Origin: Tsuneonella litorea
GTDB lineage: Bacteria > Pseudomonadota > Alphaproteobacteria > Sphingomonadales > Sphingomonadaceae
Direction: 5' to 3'
NCBI RefSeq assembly: GCF_025154015.1
Contig: NZ_JAOAMV010000005.1
Location: 62,001-126,000, forward strand
Length of the DNA stretch: 64,000 bases
Shown here piece after piece: positions 16,584-25,476 of this stretch. The notes under the pieces are model-generated. The model saw only the letters and a program-made list of their open reading frames with translations, made no database searches and was not told the origin of the DNA. Position 1 is the first letter of the stretch. The number at the start of each line of letters is the position of its first letter. Position numbers and translations under genes: made by a program.

Positions 16584-17440
16584 CAGGCGCGTTTCTTCGT
16601 CTTCGCAGCCGAGGAGGTCTTCTTGGCCGAAGCCTTCTTCGCTGCCGGCTTGTCTTCCTTCACCGACTTCTTGAGCGCGGCCATCAGGTCGATGACGTTG
16701 GATCCGCCCGAAGCGCTCGGTTCCTCGACGTCCTCGAGGATCTTTTTGCCCTTCGCCTTCGACTTCTTCTCGATCAGTTTGTGCAACGCCTCGACGTAGC
16801 GGTCGTGGAACTCGCCCGGATCGAAGGAAGCGGTCTTCTTCTCGATCAGCGCCTCGGCAAGCTCGAGCATTTCCTTTTCGGGCTTGGCGTCGGGAATGTC
16901 CTTGAAATAGCTTTGCGCGCGGCGAACCTCGTCCTCATAGCGCAGGGTTTCCATCACGATGCCCTTGCCGCACGGCTTCAGGCTGACGAGGTATTCGCGG
17001 CCCCGCAGGGCCAGCTGGCCGAGCGCGACCTTGTTCGTCTTGCGAAGCGCCTCGCGCAGGACGACGAACGCCTCCTCGGCCAGTTCGTCCTGCGGCACGA
17101 CGTAGAAGGGCTTTTCGAAGTAGAACACGTCGATCTCGCCCTGGTCGACGAACTGGACGAGCTCGAGCGTGCGCTTGCTCTCGATCTTCACCGCTTCGAT
17201 CTCGTCGTCCTCCAGCAGGACGTAGTTGCCTTTCGAGATCTCGTAGCCCTTGACGATTTCGTCGCGATCGACCGGTCCGATGCCCTGGACGACCTTTTCA
17301 TAGTTGATCCGCTTGCCGCTGGGCTCGTGGATCTGGCGGAAGCTGATCGACGCGCCGCTCTTGGTCGCCGAGTAGACCTCGACCGGGATCGAAACCAGCG
17401 CAAGGCGGATCTGCCCCGACCAGTACGCGCGTGCCGCCAT
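16583..17440 (-). CDS. ku: Ku protein, NHEJ
   Basis: A 285-residue bacterial Ku homodimer subunit that encircles DNA ends and recruits LigD. The characteristic N-terminal beta-barrel region is intact, beginning YWSGQIRLALVSIPVEVY, with the RINYEKVVQ and FDPGEFHDRY motifs near 47 and 212. The C-terminus is a lysine/alanine-rich tail (from about 245), as in DNA-bridging bacterial Ku proteins. It opens the ku-mgtC-ligD operon, and the three genes overlap by four bases each. Divergent from the DUF2721 gene at 17529. Confidence 0.95.
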   Translation of the reverse strand: MAARAYWSGQIRLALVSIPVEVYSATKSGASISFRQIHEPSGKRINYEKVVQGIGPVDRDEIVKGYEISKGNYVLLEDDEIEAVKIESKRTLELVQFVDQGEIDVFYFEKPFYVVPQDELAEEAFVVLREALRKTNKVALGQLALRGREYLVSLKPCGKGIVMETLRYEDEVRRAQSYFKDIPDAKPEKEMLELAEALIEKKTASFDPGEFHDRYVEALHKLIEKKSKAKGKKILEDVEEPSASGGSNVIDLMAALKKSVKEDKPAAKKASAKKTSSAAKTKKRA

Positions 17441-17528
17441 CGTGAAATCCCCTTGTCTTTACGGAGGATTCGACTCAGCAGCCGCGGTTTGGTTTCCATT
17501 CCGTCCGCGACACCCTATTTCGCGCGCC

Positions 17529-17969
17529 ATGATTGCGCAGACCATCCAGCTCGCGCTCGCTCCGGTCTTTGTGCTGGTGGCGATCGGGAACATCATGAAC
17601 CTGCTCTCGACCCGCCTCGGCCGCGTGGTCGACCGCAGCCGCGCCCTGCAGGGCCGCTATCGCGAGACGACCGGGGACGAACACGACATGGTCGTGCGCG
17701 AGATGCGGGTGGTCGACCGCCGCATCCGCCTCGTCGGTGCCGCCCTGCGCCTGCTCGTCACCAGCGGCCTCGCGATCGGGCTGACGGTGGCGCTGCTGTT
17801 CCTGGAAGACGTGCTGCGGTACGATCTGCAACGCTTCGCGGCCGCGACTTTCATTGCCGCAGTCGGATTGCTGATGTGGGCGCTGGTGCTCATCCTGCGC
17901 GAAACGCAGGCCGCCTCGGCCGCGCTGCGCATCCCCGAGGCGTATCTCGAACGCGAGCGGCGGCTTTAG
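17529..17969 (+). CDS. DUF2721 family membrane protein
   Basis: A 146-residue protein that begins MIAQTIQLALAPVFVLVAIG and has three predicted membrane helices: near residues 5-25, 65-85 and 100-120. Between them is an Arg-rich cytoplasmic loop (RVVDRSRALQGRY). This matches the DUF2721 family, whose function is unknown. The start is placed at the ATG at 17529, because upstream codons have no ribosome site. It is divergent from ku across 88 bases. Confidence 0.8.
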   Translation: MIAQTIQLALAPVFVLVAIGNIMNLLSTRLGRVVDRSRALQGRYRETTGDEHDMVVREMRVVDRRIRLVGAALRLLVTSGLAIGLTVALLFLEDVLRYDLQRFAAATFIAAVGLLMWALVLILRETQAASAALRIPEAYLERERRL

Positions 17970-17981
17970 CGCCGCGCCCGC

Positions 17982-18287
17982 CTAATCCTTCGGCGGGGCG
18001 AGCAGCCTGTCGCCCTGGCTGCGGATGGCGCCCGCGATCATCGGTTCGACGAATGCCAGCGCGGGCGGCAGGTCTACGCTGAGTACGACCTGGTTCGCCT
18101 CGACGTCGACGTTTGCGCGCAGGCTCTGGCCCATCGCGCTGATGTCCATCGTCATGCGGTCCTCGCTCGGCCAGGCGGTGCTGACACCGGCGCCACCGGG
18201 GATGTGATCGCCGACCGATTCGGTGTTCGCCTTGAGCCGGCGGCGCACTTCGTCCTTCTCGAGCTGGTGCGGAATGGCGACGCGCAT
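17982..18287 (-). CDS. Polyhydroxyalkanoic acid system family protein
   Basis: A 101-residue soluble protein beginning MRVAIPHQLEKDEVRRRLK. It matches the small polyhydroxyalkanoate-granule system family (TIGR02610 type), with conserved MTMDISAMGQSLRANVDV and VEPMIAGAIRSQGDRLL. Members occur near PHA synthesis genes in many proteobacteria; the precise role is unknown. Its ATG overlaps the XpaC-like stop (ATGA). No PHA synthase or phasin is in the window, so PHA involvement is only by family. Confidence 0.75.
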   Translation of the reverse strand: MRVAIPHQLEKDEVRRRLKANTESVGDHIPGGAGVSTAWPSEDRMTMDISAMGQSLRANVDVEANQVVLSVDLPPALAFVEPMIAGAIRSQGDRLLAPPKD

Positions 18288-19087
18288 CAGGCGTGGTCTC
18301 CCATCGTGTCTCGGGTCCTCATGTCTTCGAGGGCAACATCGCGATCCTCGAGTTCGCCGCCGTACTTGTAGTCGAGATAGCGGGTCTTCACCGCGAGATC
18401 GTCGAGCGATCCCTCGGCAAGTTGCCGCGTCACGCGGTCAATCTCTTCGCTGATCTTGCCGAGGCCGCCGGTCAGCTGCTCGTCCGGCGTGGCGCCGCCG
18501 GCGCGCTCCTCGGCGCGCAGGTGCTGCGGAATCCGGCGATAGCTGTCGACCATCTCGGGCAGCGTCTCGCCGACGAGGCTGCGGACCTCGCGCGCGGCGG
18601 GGTGATTGGGGTCGATCCCCTCCAGCTGCAGCCCGAGCGCGTCGAGTTGCACCCCGATGCGGCCGACCATGTCGGCGGCGGGCGCGGGCAGGGCGGGGCG
18701 CTGCGCCTCGAGCCAGAGTTCGGTGCGGCCGACGAGCTGGCGCGCATCGGTGGCGCGGGTCAGGTCGGAGCGCCGGGGCACTGCCATCTTCGGATATTTG
18801 CCGAGCACGACGATCGCCGCGGCGATCGCCAGCGCGGTGATCATCACGCCGGTGAAGCCGATCCCGTCGATGATCAGGCCGGCGACCATCGCGGCGACCA
18901 CGATGCCCGCGATCGCCAGAACGATCCGCTGGAGCTTGTTGCTGAGGTGTTTCGACTTCATCCGCCGCGATTCGCGGCCGATCGAGCGGCCGAGTTCGCG
19001 CCGGTGCCGGCCGCCCGCGCGGTTGTCGTCGCGCACCCGCCGCGCTTCGGACAGGACCCTGTCGGATTCTCGAGTGAGGTCGCTCAC
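18287..19087 (-). CDS. XpaC-like (5-bromo-4-chloroindolyl phosphate hydrolysis family) protein
   Basis: A 266-residue protein with a basic N-terminus, two adjacent membrane helices (about residues 52-95) and a long cytoplasmic helical C-terminal region. The order XpaC-like followed by TelA-like is conserved in many bacteria and is the main support for the family name. The stop of telA lies five bases upstream of this start. The XpaC name comes from a phosphatase phenotype in Bacillus and says little about activity; no catalytic motif is evident. It may form a membrane partner of TelA. Confidence 0.7.
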   Translation of the reverse strand: MSDLTRESDRVLSEARRVRDDNRAGGRHRRELGRSIGRESRRMKSKHLSNKLQRIVLAIAGIVVAAMVAGLIIDGIGFTGVMITALAIAAAIVVLGKYPKMAVPRRSDLTRATDARQLVGRTELWLEAQRPALPAPAADMVGRIGVQLDALGLQLEGIDPNHPAAREVRSLVGETLPEMVDSYRRIPQHLRAEERAGGATPDEQLTGGLGKISEEIDRVTRQLAEGSLDDLAVKTRYLDYKYGGELEDRDVALEDMRTRDTMGDHA

Positions 19088-19091
19088 CCGG

Positions 19092-20309
19092 TCACTCCGC
19101 CGTCAGCAGGTTCGATTCGGTGATCGACGCGGCGGCCTTGGCCTGCCCCTCGGCGCGGGCGATGTAGCCTTTCGACTTCTCGACCTCGGACGACAGCGCG
19201 TCGACCGTCTGCTTCATCGAATCGAGCGCGCGGAGCTTGAACTGGTCGACCTCGTCCATCGTGTCGTAGATATTCTGGAACGCGCGCTGGAGCGTTTCCA
19301 TCGGGATGGTCGAACTTGCCGCCTGCTCGTGGATCTTGCCAGTCTGCTCGCGCAGCAGGGTCGACGTGCTGTCGATGATGTTCGCGGTCGTGGTGTTGAG
19401 CGCGGTGATCTGGTTCAGCACCAGCCGCTGGTTGGTCATCGCCTCTGCCACGGTCACCGCAGTGCGCAGCGCGCCGACGGTCGTGGTGCTTGCGCGGTCG
19501 ACGCCCTTCACCAGTTCGACGTTGTTCTTCTTCACGAGGTCGAGGCTCAGATAACCCTGCACGCTGACCGCCATCTGGGTCAGCAGGTCCTGGGTCCGCT
19601 GGCGGACGTAGAACAGCGCGGTTTCGCGCAGCGCCTTGGCCTTGGCGGGATCGGTCGCGTCGAGTTCGGCCGCCTTGTCCTCGAGCTTTTCGTCGAGCAC
19701 CTTGGAGATGTGGATCATCTGCTCGAGGTTGCCCATCGCTTCCCACAGCTTCTGCCGCTCGACGTCGATCGCAGCGTTGTCCATCAGCAGCTCGTCTTTG
19801 CCACTGGCGAGGTTGCCGAGGATCGACTGGATGTGCGTCTGCGCGCTCTGGTAGCTGCGGAAATAGTTCGTCAGCTTGTTGCCGAACGGGATTATGCCGA
19901 GGAACTTGCGGGTGCCGCTCTTGGCGCCGCGCTTGCCGGGATCGAGATCCTCGACCACGCGGCGCAGCTCGGCGAGGTTGGCACCGACGCCCTCGTCCTT
20001 GTCCATCGCGCGCACCGGCCGGTCGAGAAAGCGGTTCGACATCCCCGCGGCGGCCATGATCTCCTTGCGGCCCATGTTGGTGATCGCGTCGACCTTCTTG
20101 CCGAACTCCGGCGAGTTGGCGTCCTGCGCGACGAGGTCAGCGACGAAGGCGTCGGCCTTTTCCTCCAGCTTCGACTTCTTCTCGTCCGACACAGGCACGA
20201 GCCCTGCCGCCTTTTCGGCCGAAACGACCGGCACCGGGTCGGGCGGGGTCAGCTCCAGCTCGGTCGCGGTCGCCGTCTTGGTTTGCGTCTGGGTCTGCGT
20301 CTCGGCCAT
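19092..20309 (-). CDS. telA: TelA-type toxic anion resistance protein
   Basis: A 405-residue coiled-coil cytosolic protein. After a Thr/Gln-rich N-terminal tail, the TelA core runs from about residue 50 to the end. It includes LGIIPFGNKLTNYFRSYQSAQTHI, the hallmark segment, and long heptad stretches near residue 290. Homologues protect against tellurite and other toxic anions, but the primary role is unclear and may be in envelope stress. I chose the second ATG (20309), which follows AGAGGA, over one five codons upstream with no ribosome site. XpaC-like and PHA-system genes follow in the same operon. Confidence 0.85.
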   Translation of the reverse strand: MAETQTQTQTKTATATELELTPPDPVPVVSAEKAAGLVPVSDEKKSKLEEKADAFVADLVAQDANSPEFGKKVDAITNMGRKEIMAAAGMSNRFLDRPVRAMDKDEGVGANLAELRRVVEDLDPGKRGAKSGTRKFLGIIPFGNKLTNYFRSYQSAQTHIQSILGNLASGKDELLMDNAAIDVERQKLWEAMGNLEQMIHISKVLDEKLEDKAAELDATDPAKAKALRETALFYVRQRTQDLLTQMAVSVQGYLSLDLVKKNNVELVKGVDRASTTTVGALRTAVTVAEAMTNQRLVLNQITALNTTTANIIDSTSTLLREQTGKIHEQAASSTIPMETLQRAFQNIYDTMDEVDQFKLRALDSMKQTVDALSSEVEKSKGYIARAEGQAKAAASITESNLLTAE

Positions 20310-20492
20310 GGGTTCCTCTGGCATGGTGTGTTATCTAATTAGGACAGTCGCGCGGGAGCACAAGGGTTTTTCGCCGCACATCACGATAGCAGGTTCTTGC
20401 AGGCGTGCACGCGGGACGCGCCGCCGATCGCCAAACGCACTTCCGCCGCCCAGCGCGATTGGCTAGATCAGGCGCGGAAAGGTCGGGGGGGC

Positions 20493-22046
20493 ATGAACGC
20501 AGCGGAACAATCGGGCGGACGGCCCGCGGATGCCGGCAGGCCATCGGCTGCCGATCCGCACCTGGCGGGCTTTACCAGCGTTCTGCGCGCGCTGCGCCGG
20601 TGGTGGCGGCAGGTCATCGTCGAAATCGATCAGGCCGGGGTCATCGCCGCGCGGCGCGAGGAAGCCTACCTCTCGGGCCGGTACATGTTCATGACCGCGA
20701 TGAGCGGGGGGATCGCGATCCTCGGCCTGCTGCTGTCGAGCCCGGCGGTGGTGATCGGGGCAATGTTGCTCTCGCCGCTGATGGGACCGATCATCGGGTT
20801 GGGCTTCGCGCTCGCGATCGGCGACTACGCCTGGCTGCGCAAGTCCGCCAAGGCGCTGCTCGGCGGCAGCCTGATGGCGATCCTGCTGTGCGCGCTGATC
20901 GTGTTCCTTTCGCCGATCCAGACGGTCACGAGCGAGATCGCCGCGCGCACCCGGCCCAACCTGTTCGATCTCCTGGTCGCGCTGTTCTCGGCGCTCGCGG
21001 GGGCTTACGCGATGATCCGGGGCCGGGAAGGCACGATCGTCGGGGTGGCGATCGCCACCGCCCTGATGCCCCCGCTTGCGGTCGTCGGCTACGGGATGGC
21101 GACGGTCAACGGGACGGTCTTCGGGGGCGCGCTGCTGCTGTTCGTCACCAACGCGATCACCATCGCGCTGACCGCGATGCTGATGGCACGGCTTTATGGT
21201 TTCCGCGCGGCGCTGACCGAGCGGCAGACGATGCTGCAGAACCTGGCGGTGACCGCCGTGTTCATCGGCCTTGCCGTCCCGCTCGGCTATTCGCTGGTCC
21301 AGATCGCCCGCGAGGCGAATGGCGCGCGCGTGGTGAACAGCGGAATCCAGAGCCTGTTCAATCCGCAGTCCCGGCTGAGCCAGGTCGACATCGACTGGCG
21401 CGCGGAACCAGTTCGGATCGAGGCGACCGTTCTCACACCGCGGATCGAGGCCGAGGCCGAAGCGCGCGGGCAGCGGTCGCTTGCCGCCATGCTCGGCAAG
21501 CCGGTGGAACTCCGAATCAATCAGTACATGGTCGGGACGGGCGCCAAGGCGGCGGAAGCGGCCCAGCTCGCCCGGGCGCAGGAACAGCGCGAGGCGGCCG
21601 AAAGTGCCCAGGCGGCGGAGATCTCGCGCGAGCTGGCGCTGGTTGCCGGGGTCAGCGAGGGCGAGGTGACGCTCGATCGCGGCAAGCGCCGCGCGGTCGT
21701 CCGCGCGCGGCCGCTGCCCGGCGCGCAGCTCGCCGCCTACCGGGCGCTCGAGCGCCGCATCGCCGCCGACGCGACAGACTGGACGGTTGCGCTCCAGCCG
21801 CCCCCCGGCCCCTTGCCGACGATCCCCTTCGCCGATGGGGAGCCGAACGCCGCGGGTCTTGCCGCACTGGAACTGATCGCCTGGGCGGCCGAACGGACTG
21901 GCCAGCGCGTCGAGATCGCCGGACCCGCCCAGGACGCGCAGGCCGCGCGGCAGTGGCTGCTGGAACAGGGCGTCGATGCGGTGACGGCCGAAGGTCCGGC
22001 GCCCGTCCGCGCGCGCTGGCGAATCGCGACGAACGAAGAGGACTGA
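20493..22046 (+). CDS. DUF389 membrane protein
   Basis: A 517-residue protein. Its N-terminal half has about six membrane helices, with the DUF389 signatures SGGIAILGLLLSSPAVVIGAM and PLMGPIIGLGFALAIGD near residue 70, and IVGVAIATALMPPLAVVGYG near 195. Its C-terminal half (from about 300) is soluble, with an Ala/Glu-rich helical stretch near 350. The function is unknown. I place the start at 20493, where AAAGG precedes the ATG. It ends five bases before the next gene, so both may be one operon. Divergent from telA across about 180 bases. Confidence 0.85.
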   Translation: MNAAEQSGGRPADAGRPSAADPHLAGFTSVLRALRRWWRQVIVEIDQAGVIAARREEAYLSGRYMFMTAMSGGIAILGLLLSSPAVVIGAMLLSPLMGPIIGLGFALAIGDYAWLRKSAKALLGGSLMAILLCALIVFLSPIQTVTSEIAARTRPNLFDLLVALFSALAGAYAMIRGREGTIVGVAIATALMPPLAVVGYGMATVNGTVFGGALLLFVTNAITIALTAMLMARLYGFRAALTERQTMLQNLAVTAVFIGLAVPLGYSLVQIAREANGARVVNSGIQSLFNPQSRLSQVDIDWRAEPVRIEATVLTPRIEAEAEARGQRSLAAMLGKPVELRINQYMVGTGAKAAEAAQLARAQEQREAAESAQAAEISRELALVAGVSEGEVTLDRGKRRAVVRARPLPGAQLAAYRALERRIAADATDWTVALQPPPGPLPTIPFADGEPNAAGLAALELIAWAAERTGQRVEIAGPAQDAQAARQWLLEQGVDAVTAEGPAPVRARWRIATNEED

Positions 22047-22051
22047 AATCG

Positions 22052-23020
22052 ATGCACAAAGGACTGGCCATCGCCGCGCTGGGAATCGCCTTGCCGGGCG
22101 CTGCGCAGGCGCAGATTGCCGATCCGCTCGCGGCCCGGGTCGAGCTCGACGATGCGCGGCGTTTCGCCGAGCTCTATCGCGAGACCTGGGGCACGCCGAC
22201 TGCGGCGCAATTGCAGGAACGATACATCGAACCCGGTAGCGACGCAGTCGCCATCTTCACGCCGGGCCGGATCGTCGACGGCGCGAATCTCGCGGCGACG
22301 GTCGCGGCCAATCCCGCCGCCTACACCAAGGCCATCGACCGTTGCCTGCCATGGGCAGAGCAATCGAGCGGCGAACTGAAGGCCACCTATCTTGCGCTTC
22401 ACGGCCTCCTGCCCGAGCGGTTGCTGCCGCGAATCGCCGTGCTGTTCGGTGCGGGCAACTCGGGCGGTACCGCGGGCGCCGGGATGCAGGTTCTCGGGCT
22501 CGAGGTGCTCTGTGCGGGCGCCCCCGACGAGGCCGCGTTCCGCACGGCTCTGCGCGGCTTCTTCGCGCACGAGACGATCCATACGCTGCAGCGCATCGAC
22601 CCCGGCGCGCGCGATATCGACCTGATGCTCGCGACCGCCATCGCCGAAGGAAGCGCCGATTACGTGGCGACGCTGGTGACCGGGCAGGTCGGCAACGTGC
22701 CGCGTGCCGAATGGGCGGCTTGGCGGCGGTCGTGGGTGTTTGCCGAATTCGCGAAGGATCGCGCCGCGATGGCGGCCAAGGGCGTGACCGGCGAAGAACG
22801 CCAGGCCAGGTTCCGTCGCTGGTTCGCGAATGCCGGCAGCGCGCCCGAAGGCTGGCCGAGCGAGCTGGGCTATTGGGTGGGAAGCGAGATCGCCGCCGGC
22901 TACGTCGCCGGTGCGAACGACCCGCACGCGGCGATCCGCGACTTGCTGTCCTTCCGCGATCCGCGCGCGATAGTCCGCCAGAGCGGGCTCGCGGCGGTGG
23001 TCGCGCCCGAGCTGGACTAG
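22052..23020 (+). CDS. Secreted HExxH protein, DUF2268-like putative zinc protease
   Basis: A 322-residue protein with a signal peptide (about residues 1-20, cut near AQAQ). It carries HETIH at 173-177 and a third-ligand candidate E199 in IAEGSADY, the gluzincin spacing, so a zinc protease is likely. It resembles the DUF2268 predicted Zn-dependent proteases. The natural substrate is unknown. The ribosome site lies in the end of the DUF389 gene, five bases before its start, which suggests coupling. Convergent with the FAAL gene, with one base between the two stops. Confidence 0.75.
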   Translation: MHKGLAIAALGIALPGAAQAQIADPLAARVELDDARRFAELYRETWGTPTAAQLQERYIEPGSDAVAIFTPGRIVDGANLAATVAANPAAYTKAIDRCLPWAEQSSGELKATYLALHGLLPERLLPRIAVLFGAGNSGGTAGAGMQVLGLEVLCAGAPDEAAFRTALRGFFAHETIHTLQRIDPGARDIDLMLATAIAEGSADYVATLVTGQVGNVPRAEWAAWRRSWVFAEFAKDRAAMAAKGVTGEERQARFRRWFANAGSAPEGWPSELGYWVGSEIAAGYVAGANDPHAAIRDLLSFRDPRAIVRQSGLAAVVAPELD

Positions 23021-23021
23021 G

Positions 23022-24776
23022 TCAGGCCGCCTCGAGCAGCTTGATCGGCTCGATCTCGCCGGCGAGGTAGAGCCGCTTGGCCTTGGCGCGCGAGAGCTTG
23101 CCCGAGCTGGTGCGCGGAAGCGTGCGCGGCGGGACCAGTTCGACCACGCAGTTCATGCCCGTGATCGAGCGAACCTTGTCGCGGATCTGTTCGTGCAGCC
23201 GCAGCCGTTCCTCGGGATCGGAAACCCGGCAATGGACCAGCACGGCGGGGGCTTCCTCGCCGTTGTCCATCTCGAAACTGAACGCGGCGACGTCGCCGTG
23301 GTTGAAACCGGGCAACTGTTCGACCGCCCACTCGATGTCCTGCGGCCAGTGGTTCTTGCCGTTGATGATGATCATGTCCTTCGCCCGGCCGACGATGAAC
23401 AGGTAGCCGTCGCCCAGGTACCCCATGTCGCCGGTGTCGAGCCAGACCTCGCCTTTCTCGTTGGCGACGAGACAGTCGTTGGTCGCCTCCTCGTTGCGGA
23501 AATAGGAATGCATCACCGATTCGCCGCGGCACCACACCTTGCCGATCTGGTGATCGCCCTTGATCTCGCCGTGCTCACCGCGAATCTCGACCTCCATGCC
23601 CGGCAGCGGCTTGCCGCAATTGACGATCGCACGGTAGCGGGCCGGGCGTGACAGGTCGCGAGTCGCGCCCGACAAACGCTCCTCCTCGACCAGCTCGACC
23701 CGGATGCCTTCACCCGGCGGCATCACGGTTACCGCCAGCGTTGCCTCGGCCAGGCCATAGCTGGGCGTGAACGCGCTGGCCCTGAATCCGGCTTCGGCGA
23801 AGGCGTTGACGAAGTTCTGCATCACGTCGGGCCGGATCATGTCCGCGCCGTTCCCCGCGGTGCGCCAGCGGGACAGGTCGAACCGCTCCGAAACGTGGCT
23901 TTGCGACGAGATGCGCCGGGCGCAGATGTCGTAGCCGAAGGTCGGCGAATAGCTGAGGGTGTTGCCCTGGTTGCGGCTGATGAGGTCGAGCCATGCCAGC
24001 GGGCGGCGGGCGAAGTGTTCTGTCTTGAGGTAGTCGCAGCTCGCCTGGTTGGCGATCGGCGAGAGGAAGCAGCCGACGAGGCCCATGTCGTGATACCACG
24101 GCAGCCAGCTGACCACGCGGTCGTTCTCTCCCAGGTCGACACCGGTCGCGTGGCCGTAAAGGTTGTGCAGCAGCGCGCGGTGCGTGACGGCCACGCCGGT
24201 CGGAAACCGGGTCGAGCCGCTCGAATACTGCAGGTAGCAGATGTCGTCGGGCGAGAGGTCGGGCAGCTCGGCCTCGGGCGAATCGCCTTGCGCGAAATCC
24301 TCCCAGCTCACGCCCTCGCAGCCCTGCCGCTCGGCTGCGGCCTGCGCCATCTCGGCGATCTCGCGGGGGTAGATGAGGACCTTGGGATTCGCGCTCGAAA
24401 GCTGAACGGCGAGCTGGTCGATGTAGCTGTCCTTGCCGCCGAAGGTCGTCGGAAGGGGCAGCGGCACGGGCCAGGCACCGGCGTAGATGCAGCCGCAGAA
24501 CAGCGCGGCGAATTCCGGGCTGGTCTCGGCGATCAGCGCCACGCGGTCCTCGCGGCCGATGCCCGCGGCGATAAGCCGGTAGGCCATCTTGAGCCCGTCC
24601 TCGCGCATCTCGGAGAACGGGTAGGCGCGCTCGAGATCGCCGCGCATGTCGTGAAAGTTGAGCCCCTTCTTGCTCATCGCGGCGTAGTCGATCGCTTCGG
24701 CGAACGTGGCGAAGTCCGAACGGCGCCGCGGAAGCGCGCAGTCATTCGGCGTCGGCGTCTGATTCGAATCGGTCAT
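23022..24776 (-). CDS. Fatty acyl-AMP ligase (FAAL)
   Basis: A 584-residue ANL-superfamily enzyme. The adenylate motif reads YLQYSSGSTRFPTG near residue 178, the family core follows at GLAEATLAVTV, and the A8-type hinge is LFIVGRAKDMIIINGKNHWPQD near 460. The extended form with IINGKN and HWPQDIEWAVE is typical of FAALs, which activate fatty acids as acyl-AMP for transfer to carrier proteins rather than forming acyl-CoA. No carrier protein or PKS/NRPS is nearby. The start at 24776 is an estimate; upstream in-frame ATGs at 24809 and 24875 have weak sites. Confidence 0.88.
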   Translation of the reverse strand: MTDSNQTPTPNDCALPRRRSDFATFAEAIDYAAMSKKGLNFHDMRGDLERAYPFSEMREDGLKMAYRLIAAGIGREDRVALIAETSPEFAALFCGCIYAGAWPVPLPLPTTFGGKDSYIDQLAVQLSSANPKVLIYPREIAEMAQAAAERQGCEGVSWEDFAQGDSPEAELPDLSPDDICYLQYSSGSTRFPTGVAVTHRALLHNLYGHATGVDLGENDRVVSWLPWYHDMGLVGCFLSPIANQASCDYLKTEHFARRPLAWLDLISRNQGNTLSYSPTFGYDICARRISSQSHVSERFDLSRWRTAGNGADMIRPDVMQNFVNAFAEAGFRASAFTPSYGLAEATLAVTVMPPGEGIRVELVEEERLSGATRDLSRPARYRAIVNCGKPLPGMEVEIRGEHGEIKGDHQIGKVWCRGESVMHSYFRNEEATNDCLVANEKGEVWLDTGDMGYLGDGYLFIVGRAKDMIIINGKNHWPQDIEWAVEQLPGFNHGDVAAFSFEMDNGEEAPAVLVHCRVSDPEERLRLHEQIRDKVRSITGMNCVVELVPPRTLPRTSSGKLSRAKAKRLYLAGEIEPIKLLEAA

Positions 24777-24883
24777 GTAAGAAGCGAAACCCGTTGTCTG
24801 CGCGCCCATTCGGCGCTTCCCGTGTGCAGTTTGCAGCGCCCTATACTCCCAGAACACCGGGCGCGCGAGGTTCAAGGTTTCCC

Positions 24884-24908
24884 ATTCGTTACACAGTGTG
24901 GCACGAAT
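24884..24908. promoter_or_regulatory. 25-bp dyad in FAAL-recX intergenic region
   Basis: Arms ATTCGT and ACGAAT surround a second pair CACA and TGTG, centred on G24896. Ten of twelve positions pair. It lies in the divergent FAAL/recX region, eleven bases before the recX ATG. It does not match the alphaproteobacterial LexA site GAAC-N7-GTTC. Confidence 0.45.
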
Positions 24909-24918
24909 ATGGCGAACG

Positions 24919-25476
24919 ATGTCCCGCCGTCCTGCCCGAGAGCGCCGTCCGCCGCCCCCGCTGACACCGGAGAAGCTTGAGGAAGCCGCACTCGCCTACG
25001 TTGCGCGCTTTGCAACCAGCGCCGCGAAAGTCGAGCAATATCTTGCCCGCAAGCTGCGCGAGCGCGGATGGGATGGAGCGCGTCCGGCCGAACCGAAGGC
25101 GATCGTCGAGCGATTCGTCGAACTGGGCTACATAGACGACGAGGCGTGGGCGCGGGCACGGGGCAGCAGCCTGTTACGGCGCGGGTACGGGGCGCGCCGG
25201 GTCGATCAGGCGCTCGGTGCGGCGGGGATCGACGAGGCGCTGCGCGACGCGGTCCGCGCGGACGAGTCCGACCTGCGCCGCGCGGCTATCGCTCTCGCGC
25301 AGCGCCGCCGGCTGGGCCCGTGGGGCGCAGAACTGCCGGACCGCGCCGCGCGGGAAAGGCAAATCGCCGCGATGCTGCGTGCCGGGCATGGATTCGACGC
25401 GGCGCGCGCGGTAATCGATGCGGCGACGGTCGCCGAAGCGGAAGCCTGGGCGAGCGAGGCCGAGGAGAATCCATGA
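24919..25476 (+). CDS. recX: RecX family regulatory protein
   Basis: A 185-residue helical protein with the RecX tandem-repeat pattern: YLARKLRERGW, then a second repeat FVELGYIDDEAWARARGSSLLRRGYGARRVDQAL, and a third LRAGHGFDAARAVID. RecX modulates RecA filaments. It is not beside recA here. I place the start at 24919; an in-frame GTG at 24898 lies inside the dyad. Its stop overlaps the DUF192 lipoprotein ATG (ATGA), so the two are transcribed together. Confidence 0.85.
   Translation: MSRRPARERRPPPPLTPEKLEEAALAYVARFATSAAKVEQYLARKLRERGWDGARPAEPKAIVERFVELGYIDDEAWARARGSSLLRRGYGARRVDQALGAAGIDEALRDAVRADESDLRRAAIALAQRRRLGPWGAELPDRAARERQIAAMLRAGHGFDAARAVIDAATVAEAEAWASEAEENP

Noticed and set aside
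17977-17997. Hairpin between DUF2721 and PHA-system genes
   Set aside because: A 6-bp CCCGCC/GGCGGG stem overlaps the converging stop; too short and without a T-run to call a terminator.
24884-24908. LexA (SOS) box before recX
   Set aside because: The dyad lacks GAAC-N7-GTTC, the alphaproteobacterial SOS motif, so SOS control was not claimed.
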